A stretch of DNA of 39,315 nucleotides from Microlunatus sp. (lineage in GTDB: Bacteria > Actinomycetota > Actinomycetes > Propionibacteriales > Propionibacteriaceae): assembly GCA_030452945.1 (NCBI GenBank), contig JAKDLH010000004.1:1-39315 (forward strand), read 5' to 3'. A program made the position numbers and the translations under genes. The notes beneath the pieces are model-generated. The model saw nothing but the letters and a program-made list of their open reading frames with translations. It ran no database searches and was not told the origin of the DNA. Of the stretch, positions 25,146 through 32,231 are shown one piece after another (positions within the stretch are counted from its first letter, which is position 1; each line of letters starts with the position of its first letter).

Positions 25146-25982
25146 TCAGTTCTGTTCCTGCGGACACCACCAGGTGGTCCGGCCACCGACTCCGGCGACC
25201 GTCATCTCGGTGCCACACCGTGGGCAGTGCCGACCGACGCCACGAAACTCGATGATCTCACCGGTATGGACTCCGCCGTGCTCGATCGCGGCCTGGGTCG
25301 AGTTCTGCAGGCTTCGGTAGAGCCGGTTGAGCTCGGTGCGACTCAGCTCCCCAGCAGGTCGACGGGGCGAGATCTTGGCCTGCCAGAGAGTCTCGTCGGC
25401 CAGCAGGTTGCCGACCCCGGCGATCACCGACTGGTCCAGCAGGCGGGCCTTGACGGGGGCCACGCCCCGGGCCACCCGCTCGACAAAATCCGACCGGTCG
25501 ACCCGCTGAGCGTCCGGGCCGAGGCGGGACAGATCGGGGTCGAGCCGCACCCGGGCCAATCGCCGCTTGTCGAAAAGGGCCAGTGACCCACCATCACCGA
25601 AGGCGATCGTGAACCGATCCCAGATGGCTTTCCGGTTCGGATCGTCCTGCGCGTTCGCGTACGGACCGGTAAGACGATCACCGCCCTCAGTCGGCGTGCC
25701 GCCGCGCTGGGTGATAACGATCCGGCCGCTCATACCGAGGTGAACCCCGAGTGTGGGGCCCGGAGTCCGGGATCGGCCCTGGCCCGAGGTCTCGCACCAC
25801 ATCGTCTTCCCCTGCCGGTGCGCGGAGACGAGGCGCCGACCGCGCAGGGCGTCGGCGATCTCGCCGGGAGGGTGGGGTCGGCACACCCAGGTGTCGGTGT
25901 CATCGACCTCGGCGATCTTGCGGTTCAGTCCAGCCCGCTCGATTGCCGTGCGGGCCCGTTCCACCTCGGGCAGTTCAGGCAC
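25146..25982 (-). CDS. Fpg/Nei-family DNA glycosylase
   Basis: Base-excision repair enzyme that removes oxidised bases and cuts the abasic site. The 278-residue protein begins PELPEVERART after the GTG-coded Met: the N-terminal Pro is the Schiff-base nucleophile and Glu its partner. The beta-clamp Lys lies in RQGKTMW, LGVHLGMSGR and DKRRLARVR follow, then VAGVGNLLADETLW (H2TH region). The zinc finger is C-x2-C-x16-C-x2-E: HCPRCGTEM then WWCPQEQ, so the fourth cysteine is a glutamate. The finger Arg is kept (GGRTTWW). The choice between Fpg (8-oxoguanine) and Nei (oxidised pyrimidines) is not safe from sequence. It converges on acnA. Confidence 0.9.
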   Translation of the reverse strand: MPELPEVERARTAIERAGLNRKIAEVDDTDTWVCRPHPPGEIADALRGRRLVSAHRQGKTMWCETSGQGRSRTPGPTLGVHLGMSGRIVITQRGGTPTEGGDRLTGPYANAQDDPNRKAIWDRFTIAFGDGGSLALFDKRRLARVRLDPDLSRLGPDAQRVDRSDFVERVARGVAPVKARLLDQSVIAGVGNLLADETLWQAKISPRRPAGELSRTELNRLYRSLQNSTQAAIEHGGVHTGEIIEFRGVGRHCPRCGTEMTVAGVGGRTTWWCPQEQN

Positions 25983-26003
25983 CCGTTCAGCCTGCCAGGA
26001 CGC

Positions 26004-27011
26004 TCAGGTGTGCAGGACGGCGGCTCCGGCGAAGCGACCGTGCGCGAGATCGCGCAGCGCTCGGTTGGCGTCTTGCATCGGGTACGCACTGGTGGTGGCC
26101 CGGATCCCCAGCTGTACGGCGAGCGCCAGGAACGTCTCGCCGTCGGCCCGGGTGTTGGCCGTCACACTCACCAGACGGCGCTCCTGGAACAGGGTCTCGT
26201 CGTAGTTCAAGGACGGGATGTCGGTGGACCAGATACCGGCCATGGCGAGCGTGCCGCCCCGATCCAAGGCCCGTAGGGCAACCGGTACGAGGCCGCCGGC
26301 GGGCGCGAACATGATCGCTCCGTCCAGCGGCTCAGGCGGTGACTCATTCGGACCGCCAACCGAGTCGGCGCCGAGCTGGCGAGCCAACACCTGGTTGTGG
26401 TCGCCCCGGGTGAGGACATGCACGCGCAGTCCTTGAGCGAGAGCGATCTGGGCGGTGAGGTGAGCGCTGCCGCCGAATCCGTAGATGCCGAGACGACCAC
26501 CCGGCGGCACCTCGGCCCGCCGTAGCGCCCGGTAGCCGATGATGCCGGCGCACAGCAGCGGGGCCGCGGCCTCATCACTCAGACCGGGCGGAATCCGGTA
26601 GGCGAAGGACTCCGCGACCAGGCAGGTCCCCGCGTACCCGCCGTCGACGTCCCAGCCGGTGAAGGTCGGCCGCAAGCACAGGTTCTCCTGACCACGACGG
26701 CAGAACCGGCAGCTGCCGTCCGTACGACCCAGCCAGGCGACACCAACCCGGTCACCGATCGCGAACCGACGCGCATCCTGCCCGACCGCGTCGACGACGC
26801 CGACCACCTCATGGCCGGGCGTGATGCGCCCGTGCTTCGGCGCGAGGTCTCCCTCCGCCAGGTGCAGGTCGGTCCGACAAACCCCGCAGCAGTGGACCCG
26901 GACCCGAACCTCATCCGGACTCGGCGTGGGGTCCGAGCGCTCCACTCGGAGCAGCGGATGGCTATCGACGGGTCCCGGGTCGTCGACCACCCAGGCGTCC
27001 ACTGACGACAT
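26004..27011 (-). CDS. Zinc-dependent alcohol dehydrogenase
   Basis: A 335-residue medium-chain dehydrogenase. Catalytic zinc ligands lie in CGVCRTDLHLAEGD and GHEVVGVVDAVG. NAD(P) binding is at GRLGIYGFGGSAHLTAQIALAQG. The structural-zinc lobe reads DGSCRFCRRGQENLC, which is D-x2-C-x2-C-x7-C: the first of four usual cysteines is Asp. The motif CGVCRTDLH and the WLGRT lead-in match the actinobacterial 'zinc-binding alcohol dehydrogenase family' related to propanol-preferring AdhA; the real alcohol or aldehyde is unknown. ATG 27011 is preceded by AAGGAG, 4 nt away. It diverges from the DUF6325 gene, and its stop lies 21 nt from the fpg start on the same strand. Confidence 0.88.
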   Translation of the reverse strand: MSSVDAWVVDDPGPVDSHPLLRVERSDPTPSPDEVRVRVHCCGVCRTDLHLAEGDLAPKHGRITPGHEVVGVVDAVGQDARRFAIGDRVGVAWLGRTDGSCRFCRRGQENLCLRPTFTGWDVDGGYAGTCLVAESFAYRIPPGLSDEAAAPLLCAGIIGYRALRRAEVPPGGRLGIYGFGGSAHLTAQIALAQGLRVHVLTRGDHNQVLARQLGADSVGGPNESPPEPLDGAIMFAPAGGLVPVALRALDRGGTLAMAGIWSTDIPSLNYDETLFQERRLVSVTANTRADGETFLALAVQLGIRATTSAYPMQDANRALRDLAHGRFAGAAVLHT

Positions 27012-27083
27012 TGTGCTCCTTGAGTGATGACCGGACTGACGCCGGGTACGGTGATCGAAACCGAACAACGCTGGAAGTCCTGA

Positions 27084-27515
27084 ATGCCTCTGGGTCCGAT
27101 CGAGATCGTCGTCGTGGGCTTCCCCGACAACAACTTCACCGGGGCCATCGTGCCCGAGCTGGAACGTCTGGTGGAGGCGCGCATGATCAGCATCGTGGAC
27201 GGAGTGTTCGCCATGAAGGCCGCCGACGGCTCGATGTCGCTCACCGAGCTCAGCCAGGTGGACGACGACAGCGATGCGAGTCGTCTGGCCGCGGTCGTCG
27301 ACGGCGTCGAGGGCTTGATCTCCGCCGAAGACGTGGAGGCGTTCACCCAAGAGCTCGAACCGAGTAGTTCCGCGGTGGTGCCGGCGTTCGAACACACCTG
27401 GATGAAGCCGATCCGCGACGCGGTCGTCGGGTCCGGTGGCATCCTCCTCGACAGTGTCCGGATCCCTGGGCGCGTCGTCGAGGAGGTCCTGGCGACCGTT
27501 CCTGACGAAGACTGA
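27084..27515 (+). CDS. DUF6325 family protein
   Basis: A 143-residue small acidic protein. It begins PLGPIEIVVVGFPDNNFTGAIVPELERLV, followed by VDGVFAMKAADGSMSLTELSQVDDD, GLISAEDVEAFTQELEPSSSAVVPAFEHTW and a C-terminal SGGILLDSVRIPGRVVEEVL. This order is that of DUF6325, an actinobacterial family without known function that is regularly paired with a small SHOCT-domain protein, as here. No signal peptide or membrane segment. Start at ATG 27084, with a weak GGAAG upstream. The TGA stop is in the first unit of a tandem repeat. Confidence 0.82.
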   Translation: MPLGPIEIVVVGFPDNNFTGAIVPELERLVEARMISIVDGVFAMKAADGSMSLTELSQVDDDSDASRLAAVVDGVEGLISAEDVEAFTQELEPSSSAVVPAFEHTWMKPIRDAVVGSGGILLDSVRIPGRVVEEVLATVPDED

Positions 27516-27560
27516 GCCAGAGAACAACTGAGCCACAGAAACAATCGAGCCACAGAACAA
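27511..27560 (+). repeat. Three-unit 16-17-nt tandem repeat starting on the DUF6325 stop codon
   Basis: Units: ACTGAGCCAGAGAACA (27511-27526), ACTGAGCCACAGAAACA (27527-27543) and ATCGAGCCACAGAACAA (27544-27560). The first TGA (27513-27515) is the stop of the DUF6325 gene; the second unit has a TGA in a different frame. It fills nearly the whole spacer before the SHOCT gene and ends just before its GGGAGAG ribosome-binding site. Confidence 0.88.
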
Positions 27561-27574
27561 GGGAGAGTTCACAG

Positions 27575-27938
27575 ATGCGTCGTCGAATGGGACGTCCAGA
27601 ACTGGTCGGCACGATGGCCCGCACCGCAGTGATCGCCGGTACCGCCAGCGCGGTGTCCGGCGGTGTGCGCAAACGCTCAGCAGGCCAAGGCGGCGAGTGC
27701 CCAGGCTGCCACTCAGCAGCAGGCGGTTGCCGATCAGCAGGCGGCGCAGAGCCAGGCCCAGATGGCCGCTATGCAGGCCCAGTTGGCGGCGATGGCCCCA
27801 CCCCCCGCTCCCGCGGCGGCTCCGGCAGCTGGCGGTAGCGATCTGATGACCCAACTCAAGCAGTTGGCTGACCTCAAGTCTGCGGGCCTGCTGGACGACG
27901 CGGAGTTCGCCGCGGCCAAGGCCAAGCTGCTCGGTTGA
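27575..27938 (+). pseudogene. SHOCT-domain small protein, frameshifted
   Basis: The gene has a good GGGAGAG site and ATG 27575. The first part reads MRRRMGRPELVGTMARTAVIAG then TASAVSGGVR, a basic start plus a short hydrophobic stretch. At AAA (27671-27673) one extra base puts the frame off. The second part, in the other frame, is a Gln/Ala-rich segment (NAQQAKAASAQAATQQQAV onwards), a Pro/Ala hinge, and the SHOCT helix pair LMTQLKQLADLKSAGLLDDAEFAAAKAKLLG at the C-terminus. Removing one A restores a single protein of about 120 residues in which RNAQQAK joins the halves. SHOCT proteins of this type accompany DUF6325. The single-base insertion is real decay or a homopolymer error. Confidence 0.8.
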
Positions 27939-28047
27939 CCAACTGATACACCGCGAGCCGAGAATCTCCCTGCAGACAAGGGAAAGCAGACCAGCCGGCT
28001 ATCCGAGGCGCAAGCGTCCGCTCGGGAAGCGTCCTGACGGTCGCTGT

Positions 28048-30762
28048 CTACGGCTCCCGGACGTGCTGACCGACGAGTTGGACGATCTCGTCGATCTCGA
28101 CCTGGGTGCGCTGAGCGGCGACGTGATCGCCGAGACGTTGGTGGGTCTCAACCAGGCGGGACAGAGTGTTGGCCAGCATGACTCGCCAGCCGAGGTGGCG
28201 GCAGAGGGCGGCGGCGTGCTCCAACGCGTCCCGTGCTTCCGCGGTGCGACCCAAGAGAGTCAGGGCATAGCCGATGCTGTCCTGGGTGAGCGCCTGCCCC
28301 GGTCGATCCTGGTGCTCGACGAAGATCATCAATCCGCGTCGGCAGTTCTGCAGCGCTGCCCTCGGCCGATCGAGATGGGCCTGGTGCCAGCCGATGGCGT
28401 TGTACGCGTGCGCCTCGCCGATCACGTTGCCGGCTTGACGGTGAAGTTCCAGTCCGCGCTGATCATGGGGGAGTGCCAGATCGAACCGCCGTTGATGCGC
28501 GGCCAACCGGGCGAGTGCCCGATGCGCCTGCGCCAGCAGCCCGGGGACGCCGACCCGATCGCCGATCACCCGGGCCCGGTGAAGGTCGGTCGTTGCTTCC
28601 ACGAAGCGGCGAAGCCCGATCAGACCTCGGCCACGTCCGATGAGGGCCACGATCAGGCGCCGGTCGTCCTCAAGTCGTTCGGCAGCGGCCACCGCCGCCG
28701 CGCCGAGCGGGATCATCTCCAACCAGCGCCCGGTCGATTCCAGCGGCAGCTCCAGGGCGGCCGCGAGATCGCAGGTCATGATGTGGCGACTGGTTCGCTG
28801 AGCGAACTCGACCGCCACAAGAAGGTCAGTCGGATCGTGACCGGGGCCGCCGTCCTCGGTCACGAGGAACCGCAACAAGCGGTCGATCGCCTCATCCGCA
28901 TCCGGCTCCTCTGTCCGGCCCGTCTCCTCCGTCCGGCCCGGACTTCCTGCCGAGTGAGCTTGAAGGACGAGCCGGACCAGGTCGTGCATCCGAAAGCAGC
29001 CGAATCCGTCCGGCTCCAGGAGGTGGGTCTCCAGCAGCTCGCGGAGCACGGCATCGCTCTCCTTGCTCGGTCGGTCGAGCAGCACGCCCACCAACGGCCG
29101 CCGGATCCTCACCGCGGGAGCCGCGGCCAGGAGCTGCGCCACCGAGCCCGCGGTGCGTGATACCGCGCGCAGGGAGCCAATCACGACCGCTACCAGGTCG
29201 GTCCCGTCCTCCCCGCCGTTCAGGGCCGCCAACCGCCGCGAGTCGTCGTCCAACTCGTCGGCCAGCATCTCCAGCGGCAGGGTGGGAAGGGATGCTGCTC
29301 GCCCCGCCACGATGGCCAGCGCCAGCGGCAGGCCTTCGCAGCGCTGCACGATCCGACCGACCGCCGAAGCCGAGGTCGACGTCCGGTCCGGGCCGAGGCG
29401 AAGAGTCAGCAACGCGCGCGCCGCGTGGTCATCGAGTGGCCCCAGACCGATCACTGCGGCACCTAGTCCGGTCACCAGATTCGCGGGACCGCGCCGACTG
29501 GTGACCAGACCGGCGCTGCCCGGACCGGGAGGAAGCAGCGGCCGCACCTGTTCAGACGAGCAGGCGTCGTCGGCGACCACCAGCACCCGTCGGCCACTGA
29601 TCAGGGTCCGGTAGGTGCTCACCATGGTCGGCAGGTCGGCCGGGATCCCGACCGGGTCGAGTCCCAGCGCCACCAGGAACCCGCGCAGGGCGACCTGGCT
29701 GCTCGTCGGCCGACACGCGGGATCGAATCCGTGCAGGTCGACGTAGAGCAGACCGTCAGGAAATCGACTGGCGTGATGTCGGGCCCATCGCAAGGCCAGA
29801 GCGGTCTTGCCGACTCCAGCCGGACCGGTGATCACCGCCACCGCCGCCCCATGGTCGTCGGTGGTCTCACCGTCATCGCTCACCGCCAGGATTCGGTCGA
29901 GCTCAGCACTCTCGGCCTCTCGGTCGACGAAGCCACGCGCCATCGGCGGCAGTTGGTGGGGCACCGTACGAGCTGCTCCGGTGAGCGTGACCCGGACCGG
30001 TGCCGCCGCTGCCACCGATGGCACCACCCCGCGCAGTACGTCGCTGTGCAGCTGCTGCAGGGCTCGTCCGGGGTCGATGCCCAGCTCCTCGCGCAGCAGA
30101 TCGCGGATCCGGGCGACCACGGCAAGCGCATCAGCGGTTCGACCGAGTCGGGCCAGCGCGACCACAGCCTGCCCGGCTAGCCGCTCGTCGTAGGGATCCT
30201 CGACGAGCCTGGCCTCAGCGTCGGTGGCGACCAGATCGGCAGATCCGAGTGATAAGGCCAGATCGTTGCGTTCCAGCGCCTCGGCGTGCCGCTCTCGAAG
30301 CAGCGACCGGCGGCGCTCGTCGAGCCAGTCCGAACCCACTCCCACCAGTGGGTCACCGTCGACGAGCTCGAGCGCTCGGCCCCAGGTCTCCACGGCGTCC
30401 TGCGTACGCCCCTCCCGAGCTGCCACCCGGGCCTGTGTCGACCAGCGACGGAAGACGGCGAGATCCAACTCGGCGGGGTCGACCGTGGCCACGTAGCCAC
30501 CGTCGCGCCGCTGGACTCGCAGCGTCGCTGCTCCGGCAACGATCTTGCGCAATCGGCAGAGATAGCTCCGCAGTGCCTGGTCGGCCGCCGGCGGGGGGCA
30601 CTGGCCCCAGACTCGACCCACCAGGTCGGCACCCGGCACGGGACGGCCTTCGTTGAGCAGCAGTACGGCCAGCACCGACCGCTGTCGAGCCGGCCCCAGG
30701 GTCAGCGGGGCCTCCGACCCGTCGACCGCGACCGCCCCCCACAGCCGGACCGGCAGAGTCAT
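28048..30762 (-). CDS. SARP/AfsR-type transcriptional activator (BTAD, NB-ARC, TPR)
   Basis: A 904-residue regulator. Residues 1-95 form an OmpR-type winged helix (LWGAVAVDGSEAPLTLGPARQRSVLAVLL; ALRSYLCRLRKIV), followed by a bacterial transcriptional activation domain (about 98-245). An NB-ARC/STAND ATPase comes next, with Walker A GPAGVGKT (313-320), the Walker B-like strand RRVLVVADDA, the sensor region GLVTSRRG and CEGLPLALAIVAGRAA. A helical C-terminus contains TPR-like repeats (residues about 700-890). AfsR-like SARPs switch on secondary-metabolite or developmental genes. ATG 30762 is chosen because GGAGAAG lies 9 nt upstream. It diverges from a small gene across a spacer holding three 11-bp-spaced heptamers, its probable binding site. 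No biosynthetic cluster is in the window. Confidence 0.9.
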   Translation of the reverse strand: MTLPVRLWGAVAVDGSEAPLTLGPARQRSVLAVLLLNEGRPVPGADLVGRVWGQCPPPAADQALRSYLCRLRKIVAGAATLRVQRRDGGYVATVDPAELDLAVFRRWSTQARVAAREGRTQDAVETWGRALELVDGDPLVGVGSDWLDERRRSLLRERHAEALERNDLALSLGSADLVATDAEARLVEDPYDERLAGQAVVALARLGRTADALAVVARIRDLLREELGIDPGRALQQLHSDVLRGVVPSVAAAAPVRVTLTGAARTVPHQLPPMARGFVDREAESAELDRILAVSDDGETTDDHGAAVAVITGPAGVGKTALALRWARHHASRFPDGLLYVDLHGFDPACRPTSSQVALRGFLVALGLDPVGIPADLPTMVSTYRTLISGRRVLVVADDACSSEQVRPLLPPGPGSAGLVTSRRGPANLVTGLGAAVIGLGPLDDHAARALLTLRLGPDRTSTSASAVGRIVQRCEGLPLALAIVAGRAASLPTLPLEMLADELDDDSRRLAALNGGEDGTDLVAVVIGSLRAVSRTAGSVAQLLAAAPAVRIRRPLVGVLLDRPSKESDAVLRELLETHLLEPDGFGCFRMHDLVRLVLQAHSAGSPGRTEETGRTEEPDADEAIDRLLRFLVTEDGGPGHDPTDLLVAVEFAQRTSRHIMTCDLAAALELPLESTGRWLEMIPLGAAAVAAAERLEDDRRLIVALIGRGRGLIGLRRFVEATTDLHRARVIGDRVGVPGLLAQAHRALARLAAHQRRFDLALPHDQRGLELHRQAGNVIGEAHAYNAIGWHQAHLDRPRAALQNCRRGLMIFVEHQDRPGQALTQDSIGYALTLLGRTAEARDALEHAAALCRHLGWRVMLANTLSRLVETHQRLGDHVAAQRTQVEIDEIVQLVGQHVREP

Positions 30763-30780
30763 CGGTGGCTTCTCCGGACG

Positions 30781-30809
30781 GACAACGCGCGTGCAACATC
30801 TCGACAACG
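30781..30809. promoter_or_regulatory. Candidate SARP operator: three heptamer direct repeats at 11-bp spacing
   Basis: GACAACG (30781-30787), TGCAACA (30792-30798) and GACAACG (30803-30809) are separated by exact 4-nt spacers, sharing the core CAAC. SARP proteins bind 7-bp direct repeats with 4-bp spacers about 8 bp upstream of a -10 box. CACGCT (30819-30824), 9 nt downstream, is a possible weak -10 for the small gene starting at 30876. Confidence 0.55.
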
Positions 30810-30875
30810 TCGCGGGCTCACGCTGGTTGCACAGCCATCCGGACGGTCCGGGTGCTGAGGGGAAGGGAAGCCATC

Positions 30876-31208
30876 ATGGCCACGAAGTATCGCTTGGAGC
30901 TGGAGAAGCTCAAGTGCATCCGCAAGCAGGACACCGTCGGTCGCGACGAGCCGGAGCTGAAGGTCGACGGGGTGACGGTCTACGGTCCGGGCAACCTCGG
31001 CAAGGGGGATTCGGTGACGTTGAACCGGTCGGCGTTGTTCATCACCAATGCCCTGGTGCAGCTGATCGAGGTCGACGCCGGGTCCAATGACGACATGGGC
31101 ACGGTCACCGTGAAGGGCAGTGCCGATGTCGGCAAGGGCAGCCGGGTGAAGGAGTTCCATCGCACCCATTCCGACTACGAGCTGACCTACGAGGTCGTCG
31201 CGGCCTGA
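30876..31208 (+). CDS. Small unknown protein, C2/beta-sandwich-like
   Basis: A 110-residue protein I cannot assign to a named family. It reads as alternating beta strands: KYRLELEKLKCIRKQDTVG, DEPELKVDGVTVYGPGNLGKGDSVTLN, ALVQLIEVDAGSNDDMGTVTVKGSADVGKG, and SDYELTYEVVAA at the end. The pattern (LTVxxLxC, DExxLKVxG, an acidic Asp/Asn loop, final YxLTYEV) recalls small C2-like domains seen in actinobacterial proteins; the acidic loop NDD could bind calcium. There is no signal peptide. ATG 30876 has GGAAGGG upstream. It is transcribed away from the SARP gene and is the likely target of the heptamer operator. Function unknown. Confidence 0.7.
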   Translation: MATKYRLELEKLKCIRKQDTVGRDEPELKVDGVTVYGPGNLGKGDSVTLNRSALFITNALVQLIEVDAGSNDDMGTVTVKGSADVGKGSRVKEFHRTHSDYELTYEVVAA

Positions 31209-31223
31209 GCAGTTCCACGGCGT

Positions 31224-31278
31224 GCAGGCGCGGGAGGCTGGTGTGGCATGGTCCACAACGGCCTCCCTCGTCGCCTGC
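31224..31278. terminator. Three-part stem-loop between convergent genes
   Basis: GCAGGCG (31224-31230) pairs with CGCCTGC (31272-31278), GGGAGGC (31232-31238) with GCCTCCC (31261-31267), and TGTGG (31242-31246) with CCACA (31253-31257). It lies between the small unknown gene (stop 31208) and the HIT gene (end 31331), so a two-way terminator without T-tract is the likely role. Confidence 0.55.
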
Positions 31279-31330
31279 GTACGGCACACGAGGCGCTGGG
31301 AGGCGAGCTTGATACCTCCGGCGGCTCGGC

Positions 31331-31744
31331 TCAGCCGGCGAGCGCGGAGCGGATGCGTTCCGCGTACGCCGCCATTTCGCCGTCGGCGTAGCGCGTCCGG
31401 GGCCAAAAGAACCCGCGGAGACCGTCACCCTTGGTCCGGGGCACCACGTGCAGGTGCAGGTGCCGGACCGACTGGCTGACCACGTTGTTGATCGCCACGA
31501 ACGTTCCCTGACAGCCCAGCGCCTCGACCAGCGCGGCCGCCACCCGCTGTCCTGCAGTCAACAGTGGCGTCATCAGCTCACTCGGCAGATCGAGCAGCGT
31601 ATCGACGTGGCGGATCGGTGAGACCAGCACATGACCCTTGAACACCGGCCGGTGATCGAGGAACCCGATCAGGTTCTCGGTTCGCAGCACCACCGCGGCC
31701 TCGAGGTCACCCCGCACGATCTGGCACACGACGTCATCGCTCAT
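31331..31744 (-). CDS. HIT-family nucleotide hydrolase/transferase
   Basis: A 137-residue histidine-triad protein. The signature H-x-H-x-H is HLHLHVV (His95, His97, His99), where the middle histidine forms the nucleotidyl-enzyme intermediate. Other conserved parts are VVLRTENLIGFLDHRPVFKGHVLVSPIRHVDTLLDL and INNVVSQSVRHLHLHV. Residues after this (GLRGFFWPRTRYADGEMAAYAERI) match the FHIT-like/actinobacterial HIT branch. Substrates are likely AMP-linked or dinucleoside polyphosphates but not defined. The cysteine pair typical of HINT zinc sites is absent. ATG 31744 is chosen because the family start (MSDDVVCQIVRGD) fits. It diverges from the gene at 31802 over 57 nt. Confidence 0.88.
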   Translation of the reverse strand: MSDDVVCQIVRGDLEAAVVLRTENLIGFLDHRPVFKGHVLVSPIRHVDTLLDLPSELMTPLLTAGQRVAAALVEALGCQGTFVAINNVVSQSVRHLHLHVVPRTKGDGLRGFFWPRTRYADGEMAAYAERIRSALAG

Positions 31745-31765
31745 CCGCCGATCGTAGAGTCCTGG

Positions 31766-31794
31766 TTCCAGACGGCGGCCGATTGCCCTATAAT
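31766..31794 (+). promoter_or_regulatory. Leaderless promoter with consensus TATAAT
   Basis: TTCCAG (31766-31771), a 17-nt spacer and a perfect TATAAT (31789-31794) end 7 nt before ATG 31802. The predicted transcription start is the A of the start codon. No ribosome-binding site is present. Confidence 0.65.
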
Positions 31795-31801
31795 CGAACA
31801 C

Positions 31802-32176
31802 ATGATCGACCATGGCTACGTCCCGCCCGGCTGGCCGGCCCAAGTCAGGCCTCCCGGCGCCCCCGGGTGGGAGCGGACGGCGACCGCGTTCCTGCTCGAC
31901 TGCTGTCCGCCGGAGTTCCGGGGCTATCCGGTGCTGCGTCGCCATCCCGTCGTGCTGGCGCGGTTTGCCGCCCGGTTCGTGGCCGGGCAGTGCACCACAG
32001 CCGAGGACGGCGTCGCCGAGATCCGGACTGGTCTGCCGCACGGCACCCCGCCTCCGGTGGTCACTCAGGCGGTCGAGGCGTGGCTGGAACAGGCCGCTCA
32101 TCTGCTCCGGGTGCGGCGCGCCGTGGGTCTGATCGAGCAGGCGCTGCGGGGGAGATCATTCGTCGAGAAACTCTGA
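31802..32176 (+). CDS. Conserved actinobacterial hypothetical protein
   Basis: A 124-residue protein of a type I recognise from many actinobacteria but without known function. Typical wording is GYVPPGWPAQVRPPGAPGWERTATAFLLDCCPPEFRGYPVLRRHPVVLARFAARFVAGQ, then a helical C-terminus VVTQAVEAWLEQAAHLLRVRRAVGLIEQALRGRSFVEKL. It seems soluble and mostly alpha-helical, with a Cys-Cys pair at CCPPEF. The consensus TATAAT promoter and the start codon as probable first transcribed base make it a clear leaderless gene. dxs follows after 55 nt with its own -10 candidate. Confidence 0.8.
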   Translation: MIDHGYVPPGWPAQVRPPGAPGWERTATAFLLDCCPPEFRGYPVLRRHPVVLARFAARFVAGQCTTAEDGVAEIRTGLPHGTPPPVVTQAVEAWLEQAAHLLRVRRAVGLIEQALRGRSFVEKL

Positions 32177-32219
32177 GCGGCGCGGCCGGCGTCGCGCCGA
32201 GTCGGCTGGCGCGGGCACG

Positions 32220-32225
32220 TAAACT
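32220..32225 (+). promoter_or_regulatory. Putative -10 box of a leaderless dxs promoter
   Basis: TAAACT ends 6 nt before ATG 32232; no Shine-Dalgarno sequence is visible in the CCCTGC between them. Confidence 0.45.
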
Positions 32226-32231
32226 CCCTGC

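Noticed and set aside
28063-29160. Long open frame on the plus strand opposite the SARP regulator
   Set aside because: The SARP product has intact domain motifs throughout; the opposite frame shows only composition-driven low-complexity sequence.
28048-31208. Secondary-metabolite gene cluster around the SARP regulator
   Set aside because: No polyketide, peptide or terpene synthase, tailoring enzyme or exporter flanks it; neighbours are housekeeping genes.
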